Source: Lachnospiraceae bacterium (GTDB lineage: Bacteria; Bacillota; Clostridia; Lachnospirales; Lachnospiraceae). From it: a stretch of 64,000 nt of DNA. Shown here piece after piece: positions 36,371 through 44,988 of this stretch (positions are counted from its first letter, which is position 1; each line of letters begins with the position of its first letter). The stretch lies in assembly GCA_017463255.1 (NCBI GenBank), contig JAFTPP010000013.1, forward strand, positions 1 through 64,000, written 5' to 3'. The position numbers and the translations under genes are program-made. The notes beneath the pieces were generated by a model, which made no database searches, was not told where the DNA came from, and worked only from the letters and a program-made list of their open reading frames with translations.

Positions 36371-38416
36371 ATGGGGAAACAAGTTAAGTTAAAAGGCAGA
36401 TTGCGTGTACTGATGCAGATAGCATATATTCTGGGTGCGTTGTTGGTGGTTATTGATGCCATGATATACACCATTGACGTTCGCGCCGGTTTGATTTTAT
36501 CAGCATCTTTGGTAGTGTACTTTTTAGTCAATATATTAATTTTTACATATAATAAGCCGGCAATCATGAATGATATGATTAGCTTTGCTACCCAATACGG
36601 GCAGGTTCAAAGAACCCTCCTTCGTAATTTGGAGCTTCCCTATGCACTTTTAGATGATCAGGGAAAAGTTGTCTGGACTAACCAGGCATTTGAGGATATT
36701 ACCCAAAAGGAAAAGGGCTATAAGAAGAATATTACGACTCTTTTTCCTGCTTTGACTAAGGACAAGCTTCCTACAGAGTCAGATTATGCGGAAATGCCTA
36801 TTGTGTTCCAGAATAGTTTCTATCAGGCAAAGATGAAAAAAATAGCACTTCGTCCTTTGGTGGAAACCGGTAAGATTGTTTCTGCAAGAGACTATGAAGG
36901 TTATCTTGTGGCATTGTATCTCTTTGATGAAACGGCATTAAAAATTGCATTACAGGAAAATGATGACCAGAGCCTTGCAGTTGGCTTGATTTATCTGGAT
37001 AACTATGAGGAGGCTTTAGAGAGTATTGAAGAAGTTCGTCGTTCTCTTTTAACAGCCTTGATTGAGCGAAAGATTAATAAATATATTGCCGGTGTAGACG
37101 GTATTGCTAAGAAAATTGAAAAGGACAAGTACTTAGTGGTACTCCGTAAAAAGGCAATTACTGCGTTAAAAGAAGCTAAGTTTGATTTATTAGAGGATGT
37201 AAAAACCGTTAATATCGGTAATGAAATGGCGGTTACCCTTAGTATAGGTGTGGGTCTTGACGGATTAAGTTATGCACAGAATTATGAATTTGCAAGAACT
37301 TCTATTGACCTTGCCCTTGCCCGTGGCGGTGACCAGGCAGTGGTTAAGACACCGGAAACGGTTTCCTACTTCGGAGGAAAGAGCCAGCAGGTAGAAAAGA
37401 ATACAAGGGTAAAAGCCCGTGTAAAGGCTCAGGCGTTAAAGGAAATTATTACATCCAAAGACAAGGTTATTGTTATGGGACACAGACTTGCCGATGTGGA
37501 CAGTTTTGGTGCTGCAGTAGGTATTATGTGTATAGCAACGGCCCTTGGCAGAAAAGCACATATTGTTATTAACGATATTACAACATCGGTACGTCCGATG
37601 ATTGATATTATGAAGCAGCTTCCTGATTACGAGGAAGATATGATATTAAACAGTGAAGAAGCGTTACAGGCGGCAGGAAATAATACGGTGCTTGTTATTG
37701 TGGACGTTAATAAACCAAGCATTACCGAGTGCCCTGAATTATTAAAGACCTGTAAATCCATTGTGGTATTAGACCACCACAGACAGGGCGTGGAAGTGAT
37801 TGATAATGCTACTCTTTCCTATGTGGAACCTTATGCTTCCAGTGCCTGCGAAATGGTTGCGGAAATCTTACAGTATGTTGGTGAAGATATTAAGATTCGA
37901 AATGTGGAAGCCGACTGTTTATACTCAGGTATCATGATTGATACTAATAACTTTATGAGTAAAACGGGCGTAAGAACCTTTGAAGCGGCAGCCTTCTTAA
38001 GACGTAACGGTGCGGATGTAACCCGTGTACGTAAGATGTTTAGGGAAGACGCCACAGAATATAAAGCAAAAGCAGAAGTGGTACGTATTGCAGAGTTATA
38101 CAAGAACGAATATGCCATTTCCGTTTGTCCGGCAAACGGCCTTGCCAGTCCTACGGTTGTGGCCGCCCAAGCAGCAAACGAACTATTGAATATGACCGGA
38201 ATCCGTGCAAGTTTTGTATTAACAGATTATCAGAATAAGATTTACATCAGTGCAAGATCCATTGATGAAGTAAATGTGCAGATTATCATGGAGAGAATGG
38301 GCGGTGGCGGTCATATGAATATTGCAGGAGCCCAGTTAGAAAACTCTAATTTTGATGATGCAATACAATTATTAAAAGAAACAATTGAAACCATGACAGA
38401 AGAGGGTGACATTTAA
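36371..38416 (+). CDS. gdpP: c-di-AMP phosphodiesterase GdpP/YybT
   Basis: A 681-aa membrane protein hydrolysing cyclic di-AMP to pApA. Domain order: two membrane helices (~13-58), PAS-like sensor (~90-165), degenerate GGDEF (~180-310), DHH (from ~365: GHRLADVDSFG at ~370, VLDHHRQG with D468, H469, H470) and DHHA1 (~590-665, GGGHMNIAG). Length is typical. A weak GAGG/AAAACATGG start context precedes the ATG. It overlaps rplI by 1 nt and heads the conserved gdpP-rplI-dnaB string. c-di-AMP controls potassium and osmotic balance in Firmicutes. Confidence 0.95.
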   Translation: MGKQVKLKGRLRVLMQIAYILGALLVVIDAMIYTIDVRAGLILSASLVVYFLVNILIFTYNKPAIMNDMISFATQYGQVQRTLLRNLELPYALLDDQGKVVWTNQAFEDITQKEKGYKKNITTLFPALTKDKLPTESDYAEMPIVFQNSFYQAKMKKIALRPLVETGKIVSARDYEGYLVALYLFDETALKIALQENDDQSLAVGLIYLDNYEEALESIEEVRRSLLTALIERKINKYIAGVDGIAKKIEKDKYLVVLRKKAITALKEAKFDLLEDVKTVNIGNEMAVTLSIGVGLDGLSYAQNYEFARTSIDLALARGGDQAVVKTPETVSYFGGKSQQVEKNTRVKARVKAQALKEIITSKDKVIVMGHRLADVDSFGAAVGIMCIATALGRKAHIVINDITTSVRPMIDIMKQLPDYEEDMILNSEEALQAAGNNTVLVIVDVNKPSITECPELLKTCKSIVVLDHHRQGVEVIDNATLSYVEPYASSACEMVAEILQYVGEDIKIRNVEADCLYSGIMIDTNNFMSKTGVRTFEAAAFLRRNGADVTRVRKMFREDATEYKAKAEVVRIAELYKNEYAISVCPANGLASPTVVAAQAANELLNMTGIRASFVLTDYQNKIYISARSIDEVNVQIIMERMGGGGHMNIAGAQLENSNFDDAIQLLKETIETMTEEGDI

Positions 38417-38868
38417 TGAAAGTTATATTGTTAGAGGATGTAAAGTCTCTTGGAAAAAAGGGACAGATTGTAGATATTAATGACGGATATGCAAGAAACT
38501 TTGTACTTCCGAAAAAATTAGGTGTTGAGGCAACCAATGCGAATCTTAATAACTTAAAGTTGCAGAAGGCAAACGAAGAAAAGGTTGCAAAAGAAATCTA
38601 TGAAAAAGCTTTGGCATTTAAGGAAGAAATTGAAGCAATCGAAGTGGTTGTTGCAATCAAAGCCGGAGAAGGCGGAAGAACATTTGGTTCTGTTTCTTCT
38701 AAAGAAATTGCAAGTGAAGCATTAAAGCAGAAAAACATTGAACTGGATAAAAAGAAAATCCAGCTTGCAGAGCCCATTAAATCCTTTGGTGTTCATAATG
38801 TAACTGTGAAGTTACATCCGAAGGTAACGGCAACCTTAAAAGTAAAAGTACAAGAAGCAAATAAGTAA
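38416..38868 (+). CDS. rplI: 50S ribosomal protein L9
   Basis: A 150-aa L9 with N-terminal VILLEDVKSLGKKGQIVDINDGYARNFVLP (in parts), a long connecting helix and C-terminal domain. It binds 23S rRNA at the base of the L1 stalk. ATG overlaps the gdpP stop codon (TAATG), typical coupling in this conserved gene order. Confidence 0.97.
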   Translation: MKVILLEDVKSLGKKGQIVDINDGYARNFVLPKKLGVEATNANLNNLKLQKANEEKVAKEIYEKALAFKEEIEAIEVVVAIKAGEGGRTFGSVSSKEIASEALKQKNIELDKKKIQLAEPIKSFGVHNVTVKLHPKVTATLKVKVQEANK

Positions 38869-38882
38869 TTTAGGAGAACAAC

Positions 38883-40229
38883 ATGGCAGGTATGGATGAA
38901 GCGGTCATTAAGCGTATATTGCCACATAGCATAGAAGCAGAACAGTCAGTAATCGGTTCCATGATTATGGGAAGAGAGGCGATTGTGGTTGCTTCAGAAC
39001 TTCTCACTTCGGATGACTTTTACGGAAAGCAGTATGGCATTATTTTCGATGCTATGGTGGAGCTCAATGATGAAGGGCGTCCGGTGGATTTGGTAACCTT
39101 ACAGGATAGACTCAAAGAAAAGAATGTGCCGGCAGAAGTCAGTTCTTTGGAATTTATCAAGGATTTGGTTAATGCAGTGCCTACTTCGGCAAATATTAAG
39201 TATTACGCTAACATTGTGGCTGAGAAGGCCACTTTAAGAAAACTGATAAAATTAAATGAAGAAATAGCAAATACCTGTTATGTGGGAAATGAACCATTAG
39301 AGGTAATTTTAGAAGAAACGGAAAAGAAAATCTTTAATGTGGTACAAAAACGTAACACAGGAGAGTTTGTACCCATACGTCAGGTGGTTATGAATGCCAT
39401 GGATAAGATTGAACAGGCCAGTCATCAAAAAGGCTCTGTTACAGGTGTTCCTTCAGGATTTAAAGATCTTGATGACAGAACAACAGGATTCCAGCCGTCA
39501 GACTTTATTTTGATTGCTGCACGTCCTTCCATGGGTAAAACGGCTTTCGTATTAAACATTGCCCAGCATGTGGCATTCCGTCAGGATAGATGTGTTGCTA
39601 TTTTCTCACTGGAAATGTCAAAGGAACAGTTGGTAAACCGTTTGTTTGCTTTGGAATCCCACGTTGATTCCCAGAGTTTAAGAACGGGTCAGCTTACTGA
39701 TACTGATTGGGAAAAATTAATCGAAAGTGCGGGTGTTATCGGAAAATCGAAACTGATTATTGATGATACACCGGGTATCAGTATTGCTGAAATGAGAAGT
39801 AAATGCCGTAAGTTTAAGTTAGAATACGGATTGGATATGATTATCATTGACTACCTGCAGTTAATGTCAGGAAGCGGAAAGTCAGATTCCAGACAGCAGG
39901 AAGTATCTGATATTTCACGTTCCTTAAAAGCCCTTGCAAGAGAGCTTTCAGTACCGGTCCTTTGTCTGTCACAGTTGTCCCGTGCGGTTGAACAACGACA
40001 GGACCACAGACCTATGCTATCAGACCTTCGTGAATCCGGAGCTATTGAGCAGGATGCTGACGTAGTAATGTTTATTTATCGTGATGATTACTATAATAAA
40101 GATACTGAAAAGAAGGGAATCGCAGAGATTAATATCGCAAAGCAAAGAAACGGCCCTGTAGGACCGGTTGATTTGGTTTGGATTCCTGAATATACCAAGT
40201 TTGCAAATCTCGAACGACCAAGAGACTAA
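38883..40229 (+). CDS. dnaB: replicative DNA helicase
   Basis: A 448-aa hexameric helicase that unwinds DNA at the replication fork. It has an N-terminal domain (~10-115, PHSIEAEQSVIGSMI) and a RecA-like C-terminal domain with Walker A ARPSMGKT (K219) and Walker B IIIDYLQLM. The conserved LRESGAIEQDADVV motif is also present. Length is standard. TTAGGAG precedes the ATG. No intein is present. A terminator follows. Confidence 0.97.
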   Translation: MAGMDEAVIKRILPHSIEAEQSVIGSMIMGREAIVVASELLTSDDFYGKQYGIIFDAMVELNDEGRPVDLVTLQDRLKEKNVPAEVSSLEFIKDLVNAVPTSANIKYYANIVAEKATLRKLIKLNEEIANTCYVGNEPLEVILEETEKKIFNVVQKRNTGEFVPIRQVVMNAMDKIEQASHQKGSVTGVPSGFKDLDDRTTGFQPSDFILIAARPSMGKTAFVLNIAQHVAFRQDRCVAIFSLEMSKEQLVNRLFALESHVDSQSLRTGQLTDTDWEKLIESAGVIGKSKLIIDDTPGISIAEMRSKCRKFKLEYGLDMIIIDYLQLMSGSGKSDSRQQEVSDISRSLKALARELSVPVLCLSQLSRAVEQRQDHRPMLSDLRESGAIEQDADVVMFIYRDDYYNKDTEKKGIAEINIAKQRNGPVGPVDLVWIPEYTKFANLERPRD

Positions 40230-40241
40230 TTTACGAAAGAG

Positions 40242-40267
40242 GACATGCCTTATTGGCATGTCTTTTT
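40242..40267 (+). terminator. intrinsic terminator after dnaB
   Basis: GACATGCC (40242-40249) pairs with GGCATGTC (40255-40262), followed by TTTTT (40263-40267). Confidence 0.9.
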
Positions 40268-40300
40268 CATTACTCAATAAAAAAGAAAGGAAAAAGAAAG

Positions 40301-40873
40301 ATGCAGGAAGCAATTTATCAGATTAGTGAAGCGGCACAAATAGTAGAAGTGGAGAGTCATGTATTACGGTATTGGGAAGAGGAATTAGAGCTTGATATTA
40401 AGCGAAATGATCAGGGACACAGGTATTATACAGATACGGATGTTGCGACATTTCAGTTTATTAAGGATTTGAAGAAACAAGGGTATCAGTTACGTGCCAT
40501 TAAGAAAATATTACTGGAAAAGGAAGGTGAAATTAATATTCTGGATTCGGGAATTAATGAAGAAGGTCATCCGGAATTTAGTATTATCGCAAGAGGAACA
40601 AGGGGAGTGAAAAGTAATAAGGCAACCTCAGGGGTACATGTGGAGGAAAATCGTGATGATAAAGCATTAAGGCTTCAGATTCTTTTAAAGCAGATTATTT
40701 CAGAAGCAGTGAGAGAGCATGACACTATGCTATGCGAAAATATTAAAGAGACTATGATTAAAGAATTAGATTATCAGTTTAGGGTACAGGAAGAAGAACA
40801 CTTCAAACATCTTGATGAACTATTGCGGGAAAAACAAAAAAAGAGCAAAAGAAAAAAGCATTCATTTTTTTGA
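40301..40873 (+). CDS. MerR-type helix-turn-helix regulator
   Basis: A ~191-aa protein. The N-terminal ~70 residues are a MerR winged helix (YQISEAAQIVEVESHVLRYWE, in parts, then YYTDTDVATFQFIKDLKKQGYQLRAIKKIL). The rest is charged and helical, likely coiled coil, with a Lys-rich C-terminus. There is no cysteine effector pattern. The start is set at ATG 40301 with GAAAGG upstream; an ATG 48 nt earlier overlaps the dnaB terminator. The 3' end of the gene forms part of a terminator. Target genes are unknown. Confidence 0.85.
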   Translation: MQEAIYQISEAAQIVEVESHVLRYWEEELELDIKRNDQGHRYYTDTDVATFQFIKDLKKQGYQLRAIKKILLEKEGEINILDSGINEEGHPEFSIIARGTRGVKSNKATSGVHVEENRDDKALRLQILLKQIISEAVREHDTMLCENIKETMIKELDYQFRVQEEEHFKHLDELLREKQKKSKRKKHSFF

Positions 40874-40882
40874 ATGCTTTTT
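40853..40882. terminator. bidirectional terminator
   Basis: AAAAAGCATTCA (40853-40864) pairs with TGAATGCTTTTT (40871-40882). The stem includes the stop codon of the MerR-type gene, has T-runs on both strands, and also ends the convergent ferredoxin transcript. Confidence 0.85.
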
Positions 40883-40903
40883 CATTTGCAGTAAAATATC
40901 AGA

Positions 40904-41074
40904 TTATTCTTCTGAAATAGCGCCTGTTGGGCAAGTACCTGCACATGATCCACAGCTGATGCAAACAGCAGCGTCGATTTCGTACTTACCGTCGCCCATT
41001 TTGATAGCGCCTACAGGACACTGAGATTCACAAGCGCCACAAGCTACACATGAGTCACTAATAACAAATGCCAT
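40904..41074 (-). CDS. 2[4Fe-4S] ferredoxin
   Basis: A 56-aa clostridial-type ferredoxin, found by reading the minus strand (too short for usual ORF cut-offs). Two cluster motifs are complete: Cys9, 12, 15, 19-Pro and Cys38, 41, 44, 48-Pro. GGGAGG precedes the ATG by ~8 nt. It is a low-potential electron carrier. It lies 68 nt downstream of pflA in the same direction, so it may share that transcript and supply electrons to the radical SAM activase (inference). Confidence 0.96.
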   Translation of the reverse strand: MAFVISDSCVACGACESQCPVGAIKMGDGKYEIDAAVCISCGSCAGTCPTGAISEE

Positions 41075-41142
41075 AATTTTATCCTCCCAAAATGTTTAGA
41101 TTTTCATAGATTTACATATATTTTAATACAAAAAATGCACTA

Positions 41143-41895
41143 TTACAATACCAAATTTCTCCGTTCGCGGATACCCTGTAAAATAACCTGTTTCTTTTCA
41201 ACAACCTTATTCTTATCCATGGCAGGTACTCCGGCAAGCTTATATTCTAAGCCAAGATTCTTATATTTTGCCTCTCCCATGGTATGATAAGGAAGCACAT
41301 CCAAAGCTTTTACATTTTTTAATCCACCGATAAAATAACCAAGTTTGTGCAGATATTCATCATCATCCGTAAGACCCGGAACTACCACGTGTCGAATCCA
41401 TACCGGGACGTCTTTATCCGAAAGGTATTGTGCAAAATCAAGAATTCCTTCATTCTTTTGTTCAGTTAATTCAAGATGCTTTTGTGGATCAATATGCTTA
41501 ATGTCTAACATAACAAGGTCAGTTAAAGGCATTAAAACATCCAGTTTTTCGATAAAAGCTTTGTTTTCTTTGTTGAATGCGATACCCGAGGTGTCAATAC
41601 AGGTATGGATACCTTCTTTTTTAGCTTCTGTAAAGAGTTCTATCAGGAAATCCACCTGCATTAATGGCTCCCCACCGGTAACAGTAATACCGCCTCCATG
41701 ATAAAAGCTTTCATTTCTTTTGTATTCAGCAATCAGTTCAGAGACTTCCATAAGTTTTCCACCCGTCATCGGCCAAGTGTCGGGGTTGTGGCAGTATGCA
41801 CATCTCATAGGACAGCCTTGAACAAATATTACAAATCTGACTCCCGGTCCGTCTACGGTCCCGAAAGTTTCTATTGAATGAATTCTACCGCTCAT
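41143..41895 (-). CDS. pflA: pyruvate formate-lyase activating enzyme
   Basis: A 250-aa radical SAM protein with CX3CX2C at Cys28, Cys32, Cys35 and the glycyl-radical activase features TFGTVDGPGVRFV, HNPDTW and TGGEPLMQ. Using SAM and a [4Fe-4S] cluster it makes the glycyl radical on pyruvate formate-lyase. The start is ATG 41895 (GGAG 7-8 nt upstream); an ATG 90 nt earlier lies across a hairpin and is unlikely. Here its protein substrate is predicted to be the separate 79-aa glycyl-radical subunit. The ferredoxin gene follows. Confidence 0.96.
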   Translation of the reverse strand: MSGRIHSIETFGTVDGPGVRFVIFVQGCPMRCAYCHNPDTWPMTGGKLMEVSELIAEYKRNESFYHGGGITVTGGEPLMQVDFLIELFTEAKKEGIHTCIDTSGIAFNKENKAFIEKLDVLMPLTDLVMLDIKHIDPQKHLELTEQKNEGILDFAQYLSDKDVPVWIRHVVVPGLTDDDEYLHKLGYFIGGLKNVKALDVLPYHTMGEAKYKNLGLEYKLAGVPAMDKNKVVEKKQVILQGIRERRNLVL

Positions 41896-41943
41896 AAGAT
41901 TCTCCGTTCTGTAATAATTAAGGAAATATATCTCCATAGGAAA

Positions 41944-41970
41944 GAAAGGATACCATTGCGGTATCCTTTC
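41944..41970 (-). terminator. hairpin between glycyl-radical subunit and pflA
   Basis: A perfect 11-bp stem GAAAGGATACC / GGTATCCTTTC (5-nt loop). On the minus strand it is followed by a pyrimidine tract (TTTCTTTCC is included in part), so it can act as a leaky terminator that lowers pflA relative to the subunits. Confidence 0.6.
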
Positions 41971-41990
41971 CAAATTGCAATTCATTTCAA

Positions 41991-42230
41991 TTACATAGCC
42001 TGATGGAATGTACGTGTAATAACGTCATTCTGCTGTTCAGGTGTTAACTTAATGAAGTTAACAGCATATCCTGATACACGAATTGTTAACTGTGGATAAT
42101 TTTCCGGATGTTTCTGCGCATCTAATAAAGTTTCTCTGTTTAATACGTTAACATTAAGATGATGTCCACCTTTTGTTGCATATCCATCTAATAATGATAC
42201 TAAGTTATCAATCTGAGCCTGTGCTGCCAT
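41991..42230 (-). CDS. stand-alone glycyl-radical domain of pyruvate formate-lyase
   Basis: A 79-aa protein corresponding to the C-terminal domain of PFL. It contains [26 protein letters not shown], and the radical site RVSGYAVNF, where Gly54 would carry the radical, and ends RTFHQAM as complete PFL proteins do. AAAGGAGG precedes the ATG. It resembles the E. coli spare part GrcA/YfiD. However, the neighbouring large PFL subunit lacks this domain, so the protein should be an obligate subunit rather than a repair factor. It is a small gene at the 3' side of the catalytic subunit and the 67-aa gene. Confidence 0.93.
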   Translation of the reverse strand: MAAQAQIDNLVSLLDGYATKGGHHLNVNVLNRETLLDAQKHPENYPQLTIRVSGYAVNFIKLTPEQQNDVITRTFHQAM

Positions 42231-42248
42231 TGTAATGTCCTCCTTTAA

Positions 42249-42452
42249 TTATTTATAATCGTCAAGTCCTTGCATCAGTGTAGGTACACTGCAGGCAAGG
42301 GGAGTTCTGGAACAATCAGAACAACCCATAGTCTGAACTTCCTTGGTATTCTTTGCAGTCTCGTCGAAATCTACATTTACATGTCCGACCCCGCTTGACA
42401 TGCCATCATCAAGCATCTTAATCAGATCATCAATCATTGCGTTGTTGTCCAT
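42249..42452 (-). CDS. 67-aa degenerate glycyl-radical-domain paralogue with cysteines
   Basis: A 67-aa protein. Residues 7-29 (IDDLIKMLDDG, GVGHVNVDF) align without gaps to the same positions of the 79-aa glycyl-radical protein. The glycyl loop is missing and is replaced by a tail with three cysteines (Cys44, Cys47, Cys54) in MGCSDCSRTPLAC. AGGAAGGAG precedes the ATG. It is encoded between the PFL catalytic subunit and the radical subunit. It may be a partner that fills the radical-domain slot, binds metal, or protects the enzyme from oxygen. I do not know the function. Confidence 0.8.
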   Translation of the reverse strand: MDNNAMIDDLIKMLDDGMSSGVGHVNVDFDETAKNTKEVQTMGCSDCSRTPLACSVPTLMQGLDDYK

Positions 42453-42478
42453 ACGAACTCCTTCCTGTTGTCTACAAC

Positions 42479-44524
42479 TTATTTATCTAAGCCAAGGTCG
42501 ATATCAAGATCGCTTGCAAAGATCTGGTCTTCCTTACCAAGTGCTCCAGGAATGATTGTGAAGGTATTTGAAATACCATCCTGTGAGTGGTTGAATGGAA
42601 GTTTAGCTACTGAAGAAAGAGAAGCAACAGCACCATGAGTATCACGTCCGTGCATTGGGTTAGCACCAGGAGCGAATGGCTGTCCTTTCTTACGTCCGTC
42701 AGGTGTATTACCTGTAGCTTTACCGTAAGTTACGTTAGAAGTAATTGTTAATACTGACATTGTTGGGAAACCATCTCTGTATGTGTGATGTCTTCTGATC
42801 ATTGTCATGAATGTCTTAACAAGGTTCTTAGCGATATCATCAGCACGATCATCATCGTTACCGTATTTAGGGAAGTCACCTGTTGTTTCGAAATCAACGA
42901 TGATTCCTTCTTCGTCTCTGATTGGTTTTACAGTAGCGTATTTAATAGCTGATAATGAGTCAGTTACTACTGAAAGTCCAGCGATACCTGTTGCGAAGTA
43001 ACGAAGAACATCTCTGTCATGTAAAGCCATCTGAGCTCTTTCGTAGCAATATTTATCATGCATATAATGGATTACGTTAAGTGTATTAACATATACATCT
43101 GCTAACCATTCCATCATATCTGTGAATTTTTCCATTACGTCGTCATAGTTAAGAACGTCGCCTTCAACTTTTCTGTACTTAGGACCAACCTGTTTACGTG
43201 TAACTTCGTCAACACCACCGTTAAGAGAGTAAAGTAAACATTTAGCAAGGTTTGCTCTGGCTCCGAAGAACTGCATCTGTTTACCGATAACCATTGAAGA
43301 TACACAACAAGCGATACCGTAGTCATCACCATGTGTTACTCTCATAAGGTCGTCGTTTTCGTACTGGATAGAAGATGACTGGATAGACATCTTAGCACAG
43401 TATTTCTTGAAGTTCATTGGTAATCTTGTTGACCAGAGAACTGTTAAGTTTGGTTCAGGAGAAGCACCTAAGTTTGTTAAAGTATTTAAGTAACGGAATG
43501 ACATCTTTGTTACCATGTGACGTCCGTCAATACCAACACCTGCAAGTGATTCTGTTACCCATACAGGGTCACCGGCGAATAACTGGTTGTATTCAGGTGT
43601 TCTTGCGAATTTGATTAATCTTAACTTCATAATGAAGTGATCAACGAATTCCTGAATCTGTTCTTCTGTAAATGTACCGTTAGCTAAGTCTCTCTGAGCG
43701 TAAACATCAAGGAATGTAGATGTACGTCCAAGTGACATAGCAGCACCGTTCTGTTCTTTAACTGCTGAAAGGTATCCGAAGTATGTTGCCTGGATAGCTT
43801 CCTGAACGTTTGTAGCAGGTCTTGAAATATCGCAACCATAAGAAGCAGCCATTTCTTTCATCATTTTAAGAGCTACGATCTGTTCAGAAATTTCTTCACG
43901 AAGACGGATAACATCATCTGTCATAACACGTCCTGTAGAATCTTTCTGCTCTAATTTATCTTCGATTAATCTGTCGATACCGTAAAGAGCGATACGTCTG
44001 TAGTCACCGATGATACGTCCACGTCCGTAAGCATCCGGAAGACCTGTAATAACGTGAGATGAACGGCAAGCTCTCATTTCTGAGTTGTAAGCGTCGAAAC
44101 ATCCTGCGTTGTGTGTTTTTCTGTGTACTGAGAAGAACTCAGAAATTTCAGGATCTACTTTGTATCCGTTGTCTTCACAAGCTTTTTCTGCCATACGGAT
44201 ACCACCGTAAGGCTGCATAGAACGTTTGAAAGGTTTATCTGTCTGGAAACCTACGATAGTTTCTTTGCTCTTGTCAAGATATCCCGGTCCGTGAGAAGTA
44301 ATTGTAGAGATAACTTTGGTATCCATATCAAGAACACCGCCTGCTTCTCTTTCTTTCTTAGATAAGTCTAATACCTGTGCCCACAAATCTTTTGTGTTCT
44401 GTGTAGCGCCTGCAAGGAAGGTGTCATCTCCATCATATGGAGTATAGTTTTTCTGAATGAAATCACGTACGTTGATTTCTTCACACCATTTGCCGCCTAC
44501 AAAATCATTCCATTCTGGTCTCAT
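42479..44524 (-). CDS. pflB: pyruvate formate-lyase catalytic subunit lacking the glycyl-radical domain
   Basis: A 681-aa protein matching PFL (pyruvate + CoA to acetyl-CoA + formate). Catalytic Cys406-Cys407 are in GIACCVSS; the [17 protein letters not shown] and SVAKLPF segments are also present. Ordinary PFL is ~740-760 aa; this one stops just after GALGKED...DIDLGLDK, exactly where the C-terminal glycyl-radical domain should begin. That domain is the 79-aa gene downstream. The stop codon is followed by two well-formed genes with strong ribosome sites, so it is not a simple frameshift. TTATTTAAC-free leader with AGGAGG precedes the ATG; a SigA promoter lies ~85-110 nt upstream. Confidence 0.95.
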   Translation of the reverse strand: MRPEWNDFVGGKWCEEINVRDFIQKNYTPYDGDDTFLAGATQNTKDLWAQVLDLSKKEREAGGVLDMDTKVISTITSHGPGYLDKSKETIVGFQTDKPFKRSMQPYGGIRMAEKACEDNGYKVDPEISEFFSVHRKTHNAGCFDAYNSEMRACRSSHVITGLPDAYGRGRIIGDYRRIALYGIDRLIEDKLEQKDSTGRVMTDDVIRLREEISEQIVALKMMKEMAASYGCDISRPATNVQEAIQATYFGYLSAVKEQNGAAMSLGRTSTFLDVYAQRDLANGTFTEEQIQEFVDHFIMKLRLIKFARTPEYNQLFAGDPVWVTESLAGVGIDGRHMVTKMSFRYLNTLTNLGASPEPNLTVLWSTRLPMNFKKYCAKMSIQSSSIQYENDDLMRVTHGDDYGIACCVSSMVIGKQMQFFGARANLAKCLLYSLNGGVDEVTRKQVGPKYRKVEGDVLNYDDVMEKFTDMMEWLADVYVNTLNVIHYMHDKYCYERAQMALHDRDVLRYFATGIAGLSVVTDSLSAIKYATVKPIRDEEGIIVDFETTGDFPKYGNDDDRADDIAKNLVKTFMTMIRRHHTYRDGFPTMSVLTITSNVTYGKATGNTPDGRKKGQPFAPGANPMHGRDTHGAVASLSSVAKLPFNHSQDGISNTFTIIPGALGKEDQIFASDLDIDLGLDK

Positions 44525-44606
44525 TTTGAAATAGCCTCCTATGTTAAATAATTAAAATGTTATGCGGCTTAAAAATGCCGCTAGTTATACATCTTTCGAT
44601 AGCATC

Positions 44607-44636
44607 ATTTTACTCTAATCTTTGTATACACGTCAA
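44607..44636 (-). promoter_or_regulatory. promoter of the pfl operon
   Basis: On the minus strand: TTGACG (complement of 44631-44636), 18-nt spacer, TAAAAT (complement of 44607-44612). The intergenic region between pflB and the DUF1858 gene has no gene. Confidence 0.7.
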
Positions 44637-44645
44637 GAGAAGTAG

Positions 44646-44718
44646 TGTACTTTTTGGGGTACATGAAAATTTGTATGGCGGGTTTTTAACACTTGTGATA
44701 AGATGTTATCTGGACAAG
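44646..44718. promoter_or_regulatory. inverted repeats between pflB and DUF1858 gene
   Basis: Two symmetric elements: TGTAC-N8-GTACA (44646-44663), and an imperfect hairpin CTTGTGATAA-GATG-TTATC-TGG-ACAAG (44692-44718). They may be operators for an oxygen or redox regulator of pflB and/or an RNA leader element for the DUF1858 gene. No clear plus-strand promoter was identified. Confidence 0.45.
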
Positions 44719-44752
44719 GGATTGTCTTAAGAAGATTAAGGAGGTAATATCA

Positions 44753-44944
44753 ATGGCAAAATATACAAAGGACATGACAATCGGAGCGATGTTACGCGAA
44801 AATCCAATGGTGGCACCTGTATTAATGGAAGCAGGAATGCACTGTGTAGGATGCCCATCCGCTCAGGCAGAAACATTAGAAGAGGCAGCAATGGTACACG
44901 GAATGGATATTGATACATTGCTTGAGAAGTTAAATCAGTTATAA
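44753..44944 (+). CDS. DUF1858 small protein
   Basis: A 63-aa protein matching the DUF1858 pattern ([28 protein letters not shown], in parts, then [21 protein letters not shown]). CVGC is the conserved cysteine pair. Proteins of this family are linked with Fe-S or hybrid-cluster metabolism in anaerobes. AGGAGG precedes the ATG. It lies divergently from pflB. Its specific partner is unknown. Confidence 0.85.
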   Translation: MAKYTKDMTIGAMLRENPMVAPVLMEAGMHCVGCPSAQAETLEEAAMVHGMDIDTLLEKLNQL

Positions 44945-44955
44945 AAAATAACAAG

Positions 44956-44985
44956 AAAAAGGTATCACTCGCGTGATACCTTTTT
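44956..44985. terminator. bidirectional terminator
   Basis: AAAAAGGTATCAC pairs with GTGATACCTTTTT around TCGC (44956-44985), with T-runs on both strands. It ends the DUF1858 gene and the convergent mecA gene. Confidence 0.9.
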
Positions 44986-44988
44986 TGT

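Noticed and set aside
42453-42478. Frameshift or sequencing error at the end of pflB
   Set aside because: The stop codon is followed by two genes each with its own strong ribosome binding site, and the 67-aa gene lies between. A simple error would leave one domain in another frame directly after the break, without new start sites.
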